64,000 nt of DNA from Hyphomicrobium sp. (GCF_009026145.1 NZ_WBUE01000001.1:62001-126000), one strand, 5' to 3'; counted from the first letter of the stretch, positions 8,871-17,762 are shown. The notes: generated by a model not told the origin, from the sequence alone. Numbers and translations: made by a program.

Positions 8871-9641
8871 TCAAGGCGACAGGAAGGCGGCGTCGGTAAC
8901 CAAAGCCAGCGCCAGCACGTCGACGCGAGCGGCGCCGGCACGCTTGAGGACGCGCGCACAGGCCCGGGCCGTCGCGCCGGTGGTAATCACATCGTCGACG
9001 AGCACCACCTTGGCGCTGGCAAGCTCCTGGCGCTTGCCGTCGGCGATGGCAAAAGCGCCAGCGACGTTGTCGCGCCGCTGCGCGCGGCTGAGCCCTACCT
9101 GGGGTCGCGTGCGTCGCCTACGCAGCAGGGCCAATGGCTCATAACGCCGACGGCTGAGCTGGGCCACCTCTTGGGCCAGGATGGCCGACTGATTGAAGCG
9201 ACGGCCCGCGAGGCGGGTGCGGGTCAGCGGCACCGGCACGACGATATCGGCATCGGCGAGAAGCTCACCGCCGGCATCCACCAGCCACTGCCCGAACAGA
9301 CGCCGCCCGTCGTGGCGGTCGCGGAATTTCAGATCGTGCACCAATTCGCGCATGACGCCGTCGAAGCGGGCGACGGCACGCGCGCGATCGTAATCCGGCG
9401 GATCGGCGGCGGCTGCGGCAGAGATCATCGGGCCGCCGATATCGAAGGGAAGCGGGATGCCGAGGCAGTCGCACAACGGGGCACGGATGAAGTCGATCTC
9501 CGCCCAGCAGCGGGCGCAGATGGCGCTGTGCGCGGCCAGTGGCCGATGGCAGGCAAGGCACAGCGGCGGCATGATGAGGTCCGCCGCCGCGACAGCGGCC
9601 GCTCGCATGAGCCCGGCGGTGTATTTCCCCCACGGAAGCAT
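8871..9641 (-). CDS. ComF family phosphoribosyltransferase-like protein
   Basis: Cytoplasmic protein of 256 residues in the ComF/GntX family, related to competence and gluconate-utilisation proteins, with unproven biochemical role. An N-terminal four-cysteine zinc-type motif (C28, C31, C42, C45 in CLAC...CARC) is followed by a type I phosphoribosyltransferase fold with the PRPP loop VVLVDDVITTGAT. The longest start (9641) overlaps the start codon of the divergent methyltransferase gene; an internal ATG at 9608 (MRAAAVAAADLIMPP) is a real alternative. Confidence 0.9.
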   Translation of the reverse strand: MLPWGKYTAGLMRAAAVAAADLIMPPLCLACHRPLAAHSAICARCWAEIDFIRAPLCDCLGIPLPFDIGGPMISAAAAADPPDYDRARAVARFDGVMRELVHDLKFRDRHDGRRLFGQWLVDAGGELLADADIVVPVPLTRTRLAGRRFNQSAILAQEVAQLSRRRYEPLALLRRRRTRPQVGLSRAQRRDNVAGAFAIADGKRQELASAKVVLVDDVITTGATARACARVLKRAGAARVDVLALALVTDAAFLSP

Positions 9642-10638
9642 GTCACTCGATCAGCTGGCCAAGAGCCGCCTGAACGAGCATGTTAGCGCGCTCCTACGGC
9701 CGCCGCGAGCATACACCCTGCAGGAAGACCTCGGCTTGTCTGCGACGCCCGACCCCCTCCGCATTTTCGACCGCGCCCTGCTGGCACGGCGGCGTCGTCG
9801 CGTTGCCGCCACGGCGGTGGAGCACGACTTCCTCTTGGCGCGCGTCGCCGACGAGCTCGCCGAGCGGCTGGAGATCATCAAGCGCCGCTTTCCGCTGGCG
9901 GCCAATGTCGGCGCCCACCACGGACTCCTCTCGCGCCGCATCCGCGGCTTGGCGGGCGTCGAACGCATCATCGACGTCGATGGCACGGCAAGGCTTCTCA
10001 GCGATGCGGGGGATATGCGTGTCGTCGCCGACGAGGAGGCCCTCCCCTTCGCCGATGCCTCGCTCGATCTCGTCGTCTCGGCGCTGGCGTTGCAGCTCGT
10101 CAACGACCTACCCGGCGCGCTGGTGCAGATCCGCCGCGCCCTGAAGCCCGACGGGCTGCTGCTGGCCTCGCTGCTCGGCGGCGCGACGCTCCAGGAGCTG
10201 CGCGCGGCGTGGATCGCAGCTGAATCCGAGATCAGCGGCGGGGCCTCCCCGCGCGTTGCCCCGTTCGCCGATGTGCGCGACTTGGGCGCGCTCCTGCAGC
10301 GCGCCGGCTTTGCGCTGCCGGTGGTCGATTCAGAGACGGTGACGGTAACCTACGCCAACCCGCTCGACCTAATGCGGGAGGTCAAGGCGATGGGTGCCAG
10401 CAACATACTCGCCGCCCGACGGCGACAGCCGGTGACGCGGCGGCTACTCATGCGCGCCGCCGAGATCTACGCCGAGCGCTTCGCCGGCAAGGGAGGGCGC
10501 GTGCCGGCGACCTTCGAAATCCTGACCCTCACCGCCTGGGCGCCGGACCCCAGCCAGCCGAAACCGCTGCGGCCCGGATCGGCGCAGGCGCGACTCGCCG
10601 ACGCGCTCGGCGTGAGCGAACGGAAGCTCAAGCAGTAG
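9640..10638 (+). CDS. SAM-dependent methyltransferase, NDUFAF5/BioC-like
   Basis: Class I methyltransferase of 332 residues by this start. The signature segment IFDRALLARRRRRVAA near the N-terminus, ALPFADASLDLVVSALALQLVND and LKPDGLLLASLLGG match the group that includes mitochondrial complex I assembly factor NDUFAF5, which modifies an arginine of NDUFS7. Motif I is degenerate. The ATG at 9640 has a poorly placed ribosome site; a TTG at 9736 with AGGAAG 8 nt upstream would start the protein just before the conserved IFDR segment and is the better-supported alternative. It converges on mutT with a 4-nt gap. Confidence 0.85.
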   Translation: MSLDQLAKSRLNEHVSALLRPPRAYTLQEDLGLSATPDPLRIFDRALLARRRRRVAATAVEHDFLLARVADELAERLEIIKRRFPLAANVGAHHGLLSRRIRGLAGVERIIDVDGTARLLSDAGDMRVVADEEALPFADASLDLVVSALALQLVNDLPGALVQIRRALKPDGLLLASLLGGATLQELRAAWIAAESEISGGASPRVAPFADVRDLGALLQRAGFALPVVDSETVTVTYANPLDLMREVKAMGASNILAARRRQPVTRRLLMRAAEIYAERFAGKGGRVPATFEILTLTAWAPDPSQPKPLRPGSAQARLADALGVSERKLKQ

Positions 10639-10642
10639 CGGA

Positions 10643-11050
10643 TCAGCCGAGCAGGTCGCGCAGCGGCGCGATCAGCGGCGCATCGGCCGGCGGCATCGGA
10701 TAGTCCTTCAGGCGCTTGACGCGCACCCAGGCCAGCTCCTGCGCTTCGCGCGGCGTGATCACCCCGTCCCACTGGCGGCACAGGTAGAGTGGCATGAGCA
10801 GGTGAAAGCCTTCATAGGTGTGGCTGGCGAAAGTCAGCGGGTGCAGGCACGTCGGGCACACGTCGATGCCCAGCTCCTCGTGGAGCTCGCGCCGCAGAGC
10901 CGCTTCCGGCGTCTCGCCCGCCTCGACCTTGCCGCCGGGGAACTCCCACAGGCCCGCCATCGACCGCCCCGGCGGGCGGCGCGTGATGAGGACGCGGTTG
11001 TCGACGTCGACGAGCGCCGCGGCAGCGACGAGCAGTATGGGCTGGCTCAT
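10643..11050 (-). CDS. mutT: 8-oxo-dGTP diphosphatase (MutT, Nudix)
   Basis: Nucleotide-pool sanitation enzyme that hydrolyses 8-oxo-dGTP. The 135-residue protein carries a full Nudix box, G-x5-E-x7-REUxEExGU (GKVEAGETPEAALRRELHEE). The upstream ITRRPPGRSMAGLWEFPGG and the late LAWVRVKRLKDYPMP are typical MutT stretches. It is convergent with the methyltransferase gene. It could be another Nudix hydrolase, but length and motif spacing fit MutT. Confidence 0.9.
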   Translation of the reverse strand: MSQPILLVAAAALVDVDNRVLITRRPPGRSMAGLWEFPGGKVEAGETPEAALRRELHEELGIDVCPTCLHPLTFASHTYEGFHLLMPLYLCRQWDGVITPREAQELAWVRVKRLKDYPMPPADAPLIAPLRDLLG

Positions 11051-11103
11051 GGCCAGCCCATAGCCGAGGTTGGCGCCGCTGGGTAGAGCCCCAGTGGCGA
11101 AAC

Positions 11104-11607
11104 TCAGGCGTAACGTGACCGTAGCGCCTCGAACCTCGCCACCTGGTCAGGCAACAGCTCGCGCGCCTCGTCGCGCCCTACGAAGATCTTGAACATAGCG
11201 TCGCCCGCCGCGTTGAAGAACTGCACCGACATCGAAATGCGCTTGGCGCCGCGCGCCACGAAGGCGATCGACTTGCAGTTGTCGGCCTTGAGGTGGCCGC
11301 CGATCGGGCTTTCGCCGTGGATGTTGAAGTAGCCGTGCGCGAAGCTTCCCGGCGGCAGCCTGCCGGTGCACTCCAAGACGATGTCGGCGTTGTGAATCAG
11401 AAACAGGATCTCGCCCCAGGTGGTGATGTCCTGCATGATGTCGGCGAACGCCTCGCCCGGTGCAATTGTCCCCTGTTCGGAGGGAAGACTGCGCACCACC
11501 TCGAAGGTGCTGACGCCGTACTCGCGCGCGATCTGCTCGAGCAGCTCTCCGGGGCTGGCGGCGACGCGCGCCGCCAGCGACGGGCGATCTTCGACGGTTG
11601 AGCTCAT
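11104..11607 (-). CDS. hutX: Heme utilisation cytosolic carrier protein HutX
   Basis: Cytosolic heme carrier/storage protein, 167 residues. Typical HutX segments are present: GVSTFEVVRSLP near the start, HGYFNIHGESPIGGHLKADN and IAFVARGAKRISMSVQFFN. It lies 11 nt downstream of an IsdG-type monooxygenase gene and follows a TonB-dependent heme receptor, which together bring in, handle and open heme. The upstream-extended frame lies within the monooxygenase gene and is not used. Confidence 0.9.
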   Translation of the reverse strand: MSSTVEDRPSLAARVAASPGELLEQIAREYGVSTFEVVRSLPSEQGTIAPGEAFADIMQDITTWGEILFLIHNADIVLECTGRLPPGSFAHGYFNIHGESPIGGHLKADNCKSIAFVARGAKRISMSVQFFNAAGDAMFKIFVGRDEARELLPDQVARFEALRSRYA

Positions 11608-11618
11608 GTCGACCGCAC

Positions 11619-11963
11619 CTATTCCGCCGCGACGGGACGCGCAGAGCCGTCGGCCTTCTGCTCCTGCAGCACCGTGAAGCCCTCGAAGTCGGGATGGCCG
11701 AGATAGAGCGGCTTGTTGCCGCCGGCGCGTGCGTGCGCTTTGCGGAACTGCTCCGACTTGGTCCACGCCTCGAAGTCGGCATGCGAGCGCCACATCGTGT
11801 GCGAGGAGTAGAGCACGTGGTCCTCGCGCTCCGGGCCCTTCAAAAGATGAAACACGATGAAGCCCGGGACCTCATTCAAGTGCGAATCGCGCGTGAGCCA
11901 AATTTGCTCGAAATCGTGCTCCGAGCCCTTTAGCACCTTGAAGCGATTCATGGCGATGAACAT
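11619..11963 (-). CDS. IsdG/HmuQ-type heme-degrading monooxygenase
   Basis: Antibiotic-biosynthesis-monooxygenase (ABM) fold protein of 114 residues. The start MFIAMNRFKVLKG and the strand-helix pattern FIVFHLLKGPEREDHVLYSSHTMW fit the IsdG-like heme oxygenases; Bradyrhizobium HmuQ and HmuD belong to the same family. The setting between a heme receptor and HutX strongly supports heme opening to release iron. The ATG at 11963 is chosen over upstream in-frame starts because it gives the family N-terminus. Confidence 0.82.
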   Translation of the reverse strand: MFIAMNRFKVLKGSEHDFEQIWLTRDSHLNEVPGFIVFHLLKGPEREDHVLYSSHTMWRSHADFEAWTKSEQFRKAHARAGGNKPLYLGHPDFEGFTVLQEQKADGSARPVAAE

Positions 11964-12114
11964 GCTGCTTTCCTTCGCTGTCTGCGACCGCACGCCGGCT
12001 GGCGGGGTCAAATGAGCATCGGCGGATGCTGCCATCCGCCGACGCCGGTTTCCATTAACGCGCCGCCGCCCGTGCGGCCACCTGACCACCCGCCGCCCCT
12101 CTTGTTGCGCGCGC

Positions 12115-14430
12115 TCAAAACTGCGCCCGGGTCGTGAGCAGGAACGTGCGGCCGCGCCCCGTCTCCAAGCCGGCGGGATTGCCCGTCGGCACGGTACTCA
12201 ATGCCGGCGTATAGGCACGGTCAAACAGGTTGGTCACCGTCAAACCGAGGTCAAGGCCCTCGTATGCCTCATAGGTCGAGAAGAAGTCGGCGAGGCTATA
12301 GGATTCCTCGAAATTGCCGCCGCCGATGTCGGTCTGCGAGACGAATGTTCCACGCATGCCGATAACGAGCTTCTCGTCGAGGAAGCGCAGGCCGCCGGTG
12401 ATCGAGAAGACATGGTCGGGTAGATAGCTCTCGGCGCCGAGACCATTTTCCTGCTGTGGCAGCTCGCTATGCGTATACGTGTAAGCCGCGTGTGCAAAGG
12501 CATAGCCGACGTCATACTCACCCTCGACCTCGACACCCTGCAAATCGGTCGTACCGAAATTGTTGCAGAAGTATGCATAGTCACGTTGAGAGAACGGCGG
12601 CGTAAATGTACTTACGATGCATGCGGTGATGTAATTCTCCACCTTCTGCGTGTAGTAGTCAGCCTTGATCCGCACCTTGTCTTTAGGTGCGAAGACGCCG
12701 TCTTGCTTCAAGTTGAAGCCGAATTCCCAGCCTTTCTGGCTCTCCGGCACCAGGAACGGGTTGGGCACGAACTCCAGCACGTAATAAGGCGGGAAATATG
12801 GGTGCGTCGCCGTCATAAGCGTTTCGCTGACGGTCGGCGCGCGCATCGACTGCGAGTATGTCACATAGGGCTGCAGCCAGGGCGTAACCTGTGCCGCGAG
12901 GGTCACCTTCGGATCCCAACTCGATTCGCTGTTGTCGATGCTATAGGCGCCCGCTGGTAGCCCAAAGGGATTGCCGCTGGTCAGGGCCGTCTCGCCCTCG
13001 AGATTGAACTTCTGATAACGCAAACCGCCGATCAGATCCCAGATCCCATACGAGAAGGTGGTCTGCGTAAAGCCGCTGGCAAGGTCGGACCTGCCCATTG
13101 GATTGACGCCGCCGTTAGAGGTGTCGACATCGTCGCTGAAATACTCGAAGCCGTAGTTCGAGGTCACGACGACGGAGCCCAGCAGGAAGCGCGAGGTGTT
13201 CGATGCATCGACGCCGACTCCTCGGTCCTCGATCACACGCCCTTCCCCGTTCTCGATGCTCGGCGGCGCGCCGGTGTAGTACGAGCCGTATTTCATCTCA
13301 ATATTGCTCAACGACACGTTCGCGCGGAAGTCGACAAGCGGATTATCCGCCGGCCGCAGCACGTAGCTGGCCTTGTAGATGTCGGAGGTCAACGTCTGAT
13401 CGTAGGAGTTGGCGACGAAGTCATTGTTGTATCGCATCGCCTGGATCGAAAGCCGCTCGTCCGACGCCAGATCGAAGTGTGCCTTGAACAAGCCGGACCA
13501 CAGATCCTCGCCAGTGAAGGGTACCGTCTGCCCATCACCGTTCTCATAGTTTGATTCATCGTGGTGGCTGACGGCGCCAATGATGCTAACGTTGCCGCTG
13601 CGCATCGCGGCAGCTCCCATCTCGGCCCAACCGAGGCCGTTGCTGCCCCAGCTAAGCGTCGTAAGGCCACCGCTATCGGCACCGGGTTTCAAGACGTCCT
13701 GCACATCTATAGTGCGGAAGTTCGCAGTGCCGGCGAGCGCGCCGGCACCACCCACCGTCGAGACGGCACCGCGCTGGATCTCGATGCCGGCGAGAAGCTG
13801 TGGATCGACATATGCAAAGCCGCCTGCCTCATGGCCGGTGAAGCGAAAATTCTGGCGCACGCCGTCGACCATCATGTTGACGCGCCCCTGTCCCTCGAAG
13901 CCCCGGATGTTGACGGCAATTCCGGGGTTGCTCGTGCTCTCGCGCGTGAACGTGCCAGGCATGCTACGCACGACGCTGTCGAGCCGAGCCTGCCCAAAGG
14001 CTTCGATTTCGCCCGAGCCGACCACGCTGATACCGGCGGGGACCGTGTAGGGCACATCGGACGGCTCCACGGCCTCAACCTTGGCAGGGGTCGGGCTGGC
14101 CACGGGGGTTGCCGCCGGAGCAGGCGCGGCAGCCGGTGCCTTTTTCGCCGCTGCCTTCTTCTTGGCAGCCGGCTTGGTGCTTTCGACCGTCAAGGGGGGC
14201 AGTTGGGTATCTTGTGCGAGGGCCTCGTTCGCTGCGGCTACCGCGACCGCCGAAACGCCGAGAAGAAGCAGTGCCCTAGCAATCGGTCCCTGGCCTGATG
14301 CGCCGGGAGTAAGGGGACGCTCAGGCTTTCCGTTGCTGCTCTTCCTTCGATCGTGACGCTCGGGCTCCGGAGCTCGGAACTCGAGCCCGGCGCGCGGACT
14401 TACGCATACGCAAACGCTACGCACAAACAT
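12115..14430 (-). CDS. TonB-dependent heme/hemoglobin receptor
   Basis: Outer-membrane receptor that imports heme with energy from TonB, 771 residues. A hydrophobic signal-like segment lies unusually deep, at about residues 50-72, ending in ANEALAQD. A TonB-box-like PLTVEST follows, then an odd Lys/Ala/Pro spacer (about residues 87-118), then the plug (VNIRGFEGQGRVNMMVDGVRQNF) and barrel ending in the classical terminal phenylalanine. The ATG at 14430 has a GGGGTGG site about 10 nt upstream; no better start is seen. Divergent from hemP-hmuTUV and upstream of the monooxygenase and hutX genes. Confidence 0.92.
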   Translation of the reverse strand: MFVRSVCVCVSPRAGLEFRAPEPERHDRRKSSNGKPERPLTPGASGQGPIARALLLLGVSAVAVAAANEALAQDTQLPPLTVESTKPAAKKKAAAKKAPAAAPAPAATPVASPTPAKVEAVEPSDVPYTVPAGISVVGSGEIEAFGQARLDSVVRSMPGTFTRESTSNPGIAVNIRGFEGQGRVNMMVDGVRQNFRFTGHEAGGFAYVDPQLLAGIEIQRGAVSTVGGAGALAGTANFRTIDVQDVLKPGADSGGLTTLSWGSNGLGWAEMGAAAMRSGNVSIIGAVSHHDESNYENGDGQTVPFTGEDLWSGLFKAHFDLASDERLSIQAMRYNNDFVANSYDQTLTSDIYKASYVLRPADNPLVDFRANVSLSNIEMKYGSYYTGAPPSIENGEGRVIEDRGVGVDASNTSRFLLGSVVVTSNYGFEYFSDDVDTSNGGVNPMGRSDLASGFTQTTFSYGIWDLIGGLRYQKFNLEGETALTSGNPFGLPAGAYSIDNSESSWDPKVTLAAQVTPWLQPYVTYSQSMRAPTVSETLMTATHPYFPPYYVLEFVPNPFLVPESQKGWEFGFNLKQDGVFAPKDKVRIKADYYTQKVENYITACIVSTFTPPFSQRDYAYFCNNFGTTDLQGVEVEGEYDVGYAFAHAAYTYTHSELPQQENGLGAESYLPDHVFSITGGLRFLDEKLVIGMRGTFVSQTDIGGGNFEESYSLADFFSTYEAYEGLDLGLTVTNLFDRAYTPALSTVPTGNPAGLETGRGRTFLLTTRAQF

Positions 14431-14541
14431 AACTCAACCACCCCCCAATTGGTACTCAAGGGCTGGCTGGCTCACGCACGACACGCGTACTTGGCGGGCT
14501 TGCCTTACACGTCGCCTCGACAGGAGGCAGACGCAGATCAA

Positions 14542-14556
14542 CCCGGCGTCACCGGG
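14542..14556. promoter_or_regulatory. Inverted repeat in the heme intergenic region
   Basis: CCCGG-CGTCA-CCGGG, a 5-bp inverted repeat 21 bp from the iron box, in the same divergent intergenic region. It could be a second regulator site or chance. Confidence 0.2.
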
Positions 14557-14577
14557 CTTGTGCAAGGTAGGCTTTTA

Positions 14578-14592
14578 TGACTATTAAAGTCA
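14578..14592. promoter_or_regulatory. Iron box (TGA-N9-TCA) between the two heme operons
   Basis: TGACTATTAAAGTCA, a 5+5+5 inverted repeat that exactly matches the IRO consensus TGA-N9-TCA bound by the iron regulator RirA in rhizobia. It lies between the divergent receptor gene (start 14430) and hemP (start 14690), so it could control both. RirA itself is not in the window. Confidence 0.6.
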
Positions 14593-14689
14593 ACAATGTG
14601 ATTGCGCGCGCCGCTGTCGCAAACGCCGCAGTCTGACGCCGACAGCGCCGCACATTCGATGCCAGCATAAGAAGAATGGAGCGCAGGTC

Positions 14690-14881
14690 ATGACGACCGC
14701 CGCCGAAGAACGTCATCACGCCAACCCGCCTGCCGAAACCGCCGCCGACACGCACGACAGGAGGGTGCGCGTGCTCGTATCCGATATCCTGCAAGGGGGG
14801 CGCGAAGCCATCCTCGAGCACGATGGACAAGACTATCGGCTGCGCATCACGGCCAACGGCAAGCTCATCCTGACCAAGTGA
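14690..14881 (+). CDS. hmuP: Hemin uptake protein HemP/HmuP
   Basis: Small protein of 63 residues. The C-terminal part (VSDILQGGREAILEHDGQDY, LRITANGKLILTK) is the HemP domain. In Bradyrhizobium, HmuP is a coactivator needed for Irr-dependent transcription of heme uptake genes. The N-terminal 25 residues are hydrophilic and variable. It is the first gene of the plus-strand heme operon; the ribosome site of hmuT (GAGGA) overlaps its stop codon. Confidence 0.92.
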   Translation: MTTAAEERHHANPPAETAADTHDRRVRVLVSDILQGGREAILEHDGQDYRLRITANGKLILTK

Positions 14882-14887
14882 GGACCG

Positions 14888-15826
14888 ATGAATCTTCAAC
14901 GAGTAATGCGCTCCTGCGCAATCTGCCTCTTGTTTGCAGCTTCCACAGCCGTTTGCGCCGGCAGCGCCCGCGCCGAGCAGACGATCGTAGATGCCAGCGG
15001 CCGGAAGGTGCAGATCGCCGACACCTCGCGCATCCTGTCCATCGGCGGCGACGTCACCGAGATCCTCTATGCGCTCAAAGCCGACGACAAGATCATCGCC
15101 ATCGACTCGACCAGCCAGTTCCCCGGCGACGCCCTGACGAAGAAGGCGAACGTCGGCTACTTGCGCGCACTGTCGGCCGAGGGCGTGCTGTCGACCAACC
15201 CGACGCTGATCATTGCCGCCAGTGACGCCGGGCCACCGCCGGTCGTCGCCGTGCTCAAGGCATCGTCGATCCCCTACGTCGAGGTGCCGGACGACAAGAC
15301 GCCCGCAGGCGTCGCGGCCAAGATCCGCTTCATCGCCTCCGTGATCGGCGCCGATGCCGCCGGCGATGCCCTGGCCAAGGATGTCGAGCGCGATTTCTCG
15401 CTGCTCGCCGAGCAGCGCGCCAAGATCGCCAAGCCGAAGCGGGCGCTGTTCGTACTCAGCGTGCAGAACGGCCGCGCGACGATCGGAGGGGCGGGCACGA
15501 GCGCCGATGCAATGATCAAGCTCGCCGGCGCCCAGAACGCTGCTGCCGGGGCGCAGGGCTACAAGCCGATGGCCGATGAAGCAGGCGTCGAGCTGGCACC
15601 CGACGCCATCGTCACCATGCAGCATAGCCGGTCCGGGCCGCCGTCCGACCACATCGCGACGGTCAAGGCGCTGGCGGCCAGCCCGGCGCTGCAGAACCAG
15701 CGCGTCATCGAGATGAACGGCCTCTATTTGCTCGGCTTCGGACCACGCTGCGCGCGCGCCGCGCGCGAGCTGATGACCGCCCTCTATCCGGAGCTGGCGC
15801 ACAGGCGCGCGAGCAACGGCAAATGA
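14888..15826 (+). CDS. hmuT: Periplasmic heme-binding protein of ABC importer
   Basis: Substrate-binding protein of the heme ABC importer, 312 residues, with an N-terminal signal peptide (cut near SARAEQT). The class III binding-protein pattern is clear: ILSIGGDVTEILYAL near the start, a central region and the late VIEMNGLYLLGFGPRCARAA. It passes heme to HmuUV. The start is the ATG 7 nt after the hemP stop; the stop overlaps the hmuU start by 4 nt. Confidence 0.95.
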   Translation: MNLQRVMRSCAICLLFAASTAVCAGSARAEQTIVDASGRKVQIADTSRILSIGGDVTEILYALKADDKIIAIDSTSQFPGDALTKKANVGYLRALSAEGVLSTNPTLIIAASDAGPPPVVAVLKASSIPYVEVPDDKTPAGVAAKIRFIASVIGADAAGDALAKDVERDFSLLAEQRAKIAKPKRALFVLSVQNGRATIGGAGTSADAMIKLAGAQNAAAGAQGYKPMADEAGVELAPDAIVTMQHSRSGPPSDHIATVKALAASPALQNQRVIEMNGLYLLGFGPRCARAARELMTALYPELAHRRASNGK

Positions 15827-16914
15827 CCAGCGAGGTGCTTCCGCTTCCGGCACGGCGCATCGGCAGTGCCCATCGCCTGCCACCGACTCAGGTCATTGTC
15901 GGCTTGGCGCTACTGCTCGGCCTGGCGGCGCTCGCCTCTCTGTCGCTTGGGCCAACCGGGATCACGCTGTCGTCCTTGCCGCGCGCGCTCGCCTCCGCAT
16001 TCGGCACCCCGGTCGATAGCGCCGCCGCGCGCGAGCAGCTCGTGCTCATCGACATCCGACTTCCCCGCACGCTGCTCGGCATGTTCGTCGGCGCCAGCCT
16101 GGCGATTGCCGGTGCCATCATGCAGGGCCTGTTCCGCAATCCGCTTGCCGATCCGGGGCTCATCGGCGTGTCGTCGGGCGCTGCACTCGCAGCGGTGGCG
16201 ACGATCGCGCTCGGCAACGGTATCGTCGCGCCGCTACTGGAGCCGATCGGCGTCTACGCGTTGCCGGTCGCCGCGTTCTTCGGCGGCATCATCACCACTG
16301 CTATACTCGTCGCGGTGGCCGGCCGCCACGGACAGCTCATGATCGGCACGCTGCTGCTCGCCGGCATAGCGCTCGGCGCACTGTCAGGCGCGCTGACCGG
16401 CCTCATCGCCTATGCGAGCGACGACCGCGAGCTGCGCGACCTGACGTTCTGGTCGATGGGCAGCCTCGGCGGGTCGAATTGGCCCAAGGTCTTTGCCGTG
16501 CTGCCGTTTGCATTGCTGGTAGCCGTCATGACGCCGTGGCTGATCCGCGGCCTCAACGGCTTTCTGCTCGGCGAGGCGGAAGCATTCCACCTCGGCATCA
16601 GCGTCGAGCGAACCAAGCGCGCCGCCATCGTGACCACGGCCGCCTCGGTCGGTGCCGCCGTGGCCGTGGCCGGCATCATCGGCTTCGTCGGGATTGTGGT
16701 TCCGCACGTCGTGCGGCTCCTGGCCGGCCCTGACCATCGCGTCGTCCTACCGGGAAGCGCGCTGCTCGGGGCGGTGCTGATGCTTGTCGCCGATATCGTC
16801 GCGCGGCTCATCGTGCGCCCCGCCGAGCTGCCGATCGGCATCGTCATGGCCGCGATCGGAACGCCTGTGTTCCTGCACCTGGTGTTGAAGCGCGGCATCG
16901 GCGGAATGGAGTGA
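15823..16914 (+). CDS. hmuU: Heme ABC transporter permease
   Basis: Inner-membrane permease of the FecCD/BtuC type, 363 residues with about ten hydrophobic segments. The family stretches RLPRTLLGMFVGASLAIAGA, QGLFRNPLADPGLIGVSSGA and IGFVGIVVPHVVRLLAGPDH are present; the last is the coupling region for the ATPase. The ATG overlaps the hmuT stop (ATGA). Confidence 0.95.
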   Translation: MTSEVLPLPARRIGSAHRLPPTQVIVGLALLLGLAALASLSLGPTGITLSSLPRALASAFGTPVDSAAAREQLVLIDIRLPRTLLGMFVGASLAIAGAIMQGLFRNPLADPGLIGVSSGAALAAVATIALGNGIVAPLLEPIGVYALPVAAFFGGIITTAILVAVAGRHGQLMIGTLLLAGIALGALSGALTGLIAYASDDRELRDLTFWSMGSLGGSNWPKVFAVLPFALLVAVMTPWLIRGLNGFLLGEAEAFHLGISVERTKRAAIVTTAASVGAAVAVAGIIGFVGIVVPHVVRLLAGPDHRVVLPGSALLGAVLMLVADIVARLIVRPAELPIGIVMAAIGTPVFLHLVLKRGIGGME

Positions 16915-16918
16915 GGCC

Positions 16919-17719
16919 ATGCTGCAGGCGCGCGCCGCTACGTTTTGCGTCAACGGCAAAGCGTTGGTGTCCAACATCGACCTGTCGGTGCCGCCGGGGA
17001 AGCTCATCGCGCTGGTCGGCCCCAATGGCGCCGGCAAATCGACGCTGCTGCGGCTCCTCTCGGGAGAGCTGGCCGCGACGTCGGGCACCATCGAGCTGGA
17101 CGGCCGCGCGTTGTCGAGCTATTCCGCCGCCCAACTTGCACGCCGGCGCGCTGTCGTTCCCCAGTCGACGGCGCTGTCTTTTCCCTTCACCGTGCGCGAG
17201 GTCGTCCTGCTGGGAGCCACGGTTCCGGGCTTCGTCACGCCTCCGGCGCATATCGAGCGTGCCGCTTCCGAATGCATCCGCACCGTCGGACTTGCGGCCT
17301 TCGAGCATCGCCTGTTCACGCATCTTTCGGGCGGCGAGCGGCAACGGGTGCATATTGCGCGCGCGCTGCTGCAACTCGCCATCGCCGAGCGTCCGAGCAC
17401 CGAGCCGGCGATACTGCTGCTCGATGAGCCCACCGCCAGCCTCGATCTCGCCCACCAGGGAGTCGTGCTCGATGAGGCGCGGCGGCAGGCACGCGATGGC
17501 CGCGCGGTGCTGGCCATCCTGCACGATCTCAACCTCGCTGCCGTCTACGCCGACCAGCTCGTGCTGCTCAGCAAAGGGCGGCTGGCGGCCCAGGGATCGG
17601 CGCGCGAGGTATTCCGCGACGATCTTCTCTCACGTGTCTACGGCTGCGAGGTGCGCACCAACGTGACGCCGCCACAAGGCGGTCCGTTCGTGCTTCCACA
17701 CACGCTGGCACGCCATTGA
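16919..17719 (+). CDS. hmuV: Heme ABC transporter ATP-binding protein
   Basis: ATPase of the heme importer, 266 residues. Walker A GPNGAGKST is at residues 34-42, the signature LSGGERQRVHIARAL follows, and Walker B ILLLDEPTASLD with a downstream HDLN switch histidine is intact. The insertion ERPSTEPAI just before Walker B is a feature of HmuV proteins. It closes the hemP-hmuTUV operon and is convergent with a glutathione transferase gene. Confidence 0.95.
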   Translation: MLQARAATFCVNGKALVSNIDLSVPPGKLIALVGPNGAGKSTLLRLLSGELAATSGTIELDGRALSSYSAAQLARRRAVVPQSTALSFPFTVREVVLLGATVPGFVTPPAHIERAASECIRTVGLAAFEHRLFTHLSGGERQRVHIARALLQLAIAERPSTEPAILLLDEPTASLDLAHQGVVLDEARRQARDGRAVLAILHDLNLAAVYADQLVLLSKGRLAAQGSAREVFRDDLLSRVYGCEVRTNVTPPQGGPFVLPHTLARH

Positions 17720-17762
17720 CGCTGGTGACGCGTAAACGCGCCGCACGACCGAGTGCCGGTGA

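Noticed and set aside
9640-10638. BioC (malonyl-ACP methyltransferase) for the biotin pathway
   Set aside because: The sequence groups with NDUFAF5-like methyltransferases by the N-terminal IFDR segment and lies apart from the bio operon among unrelated genes.
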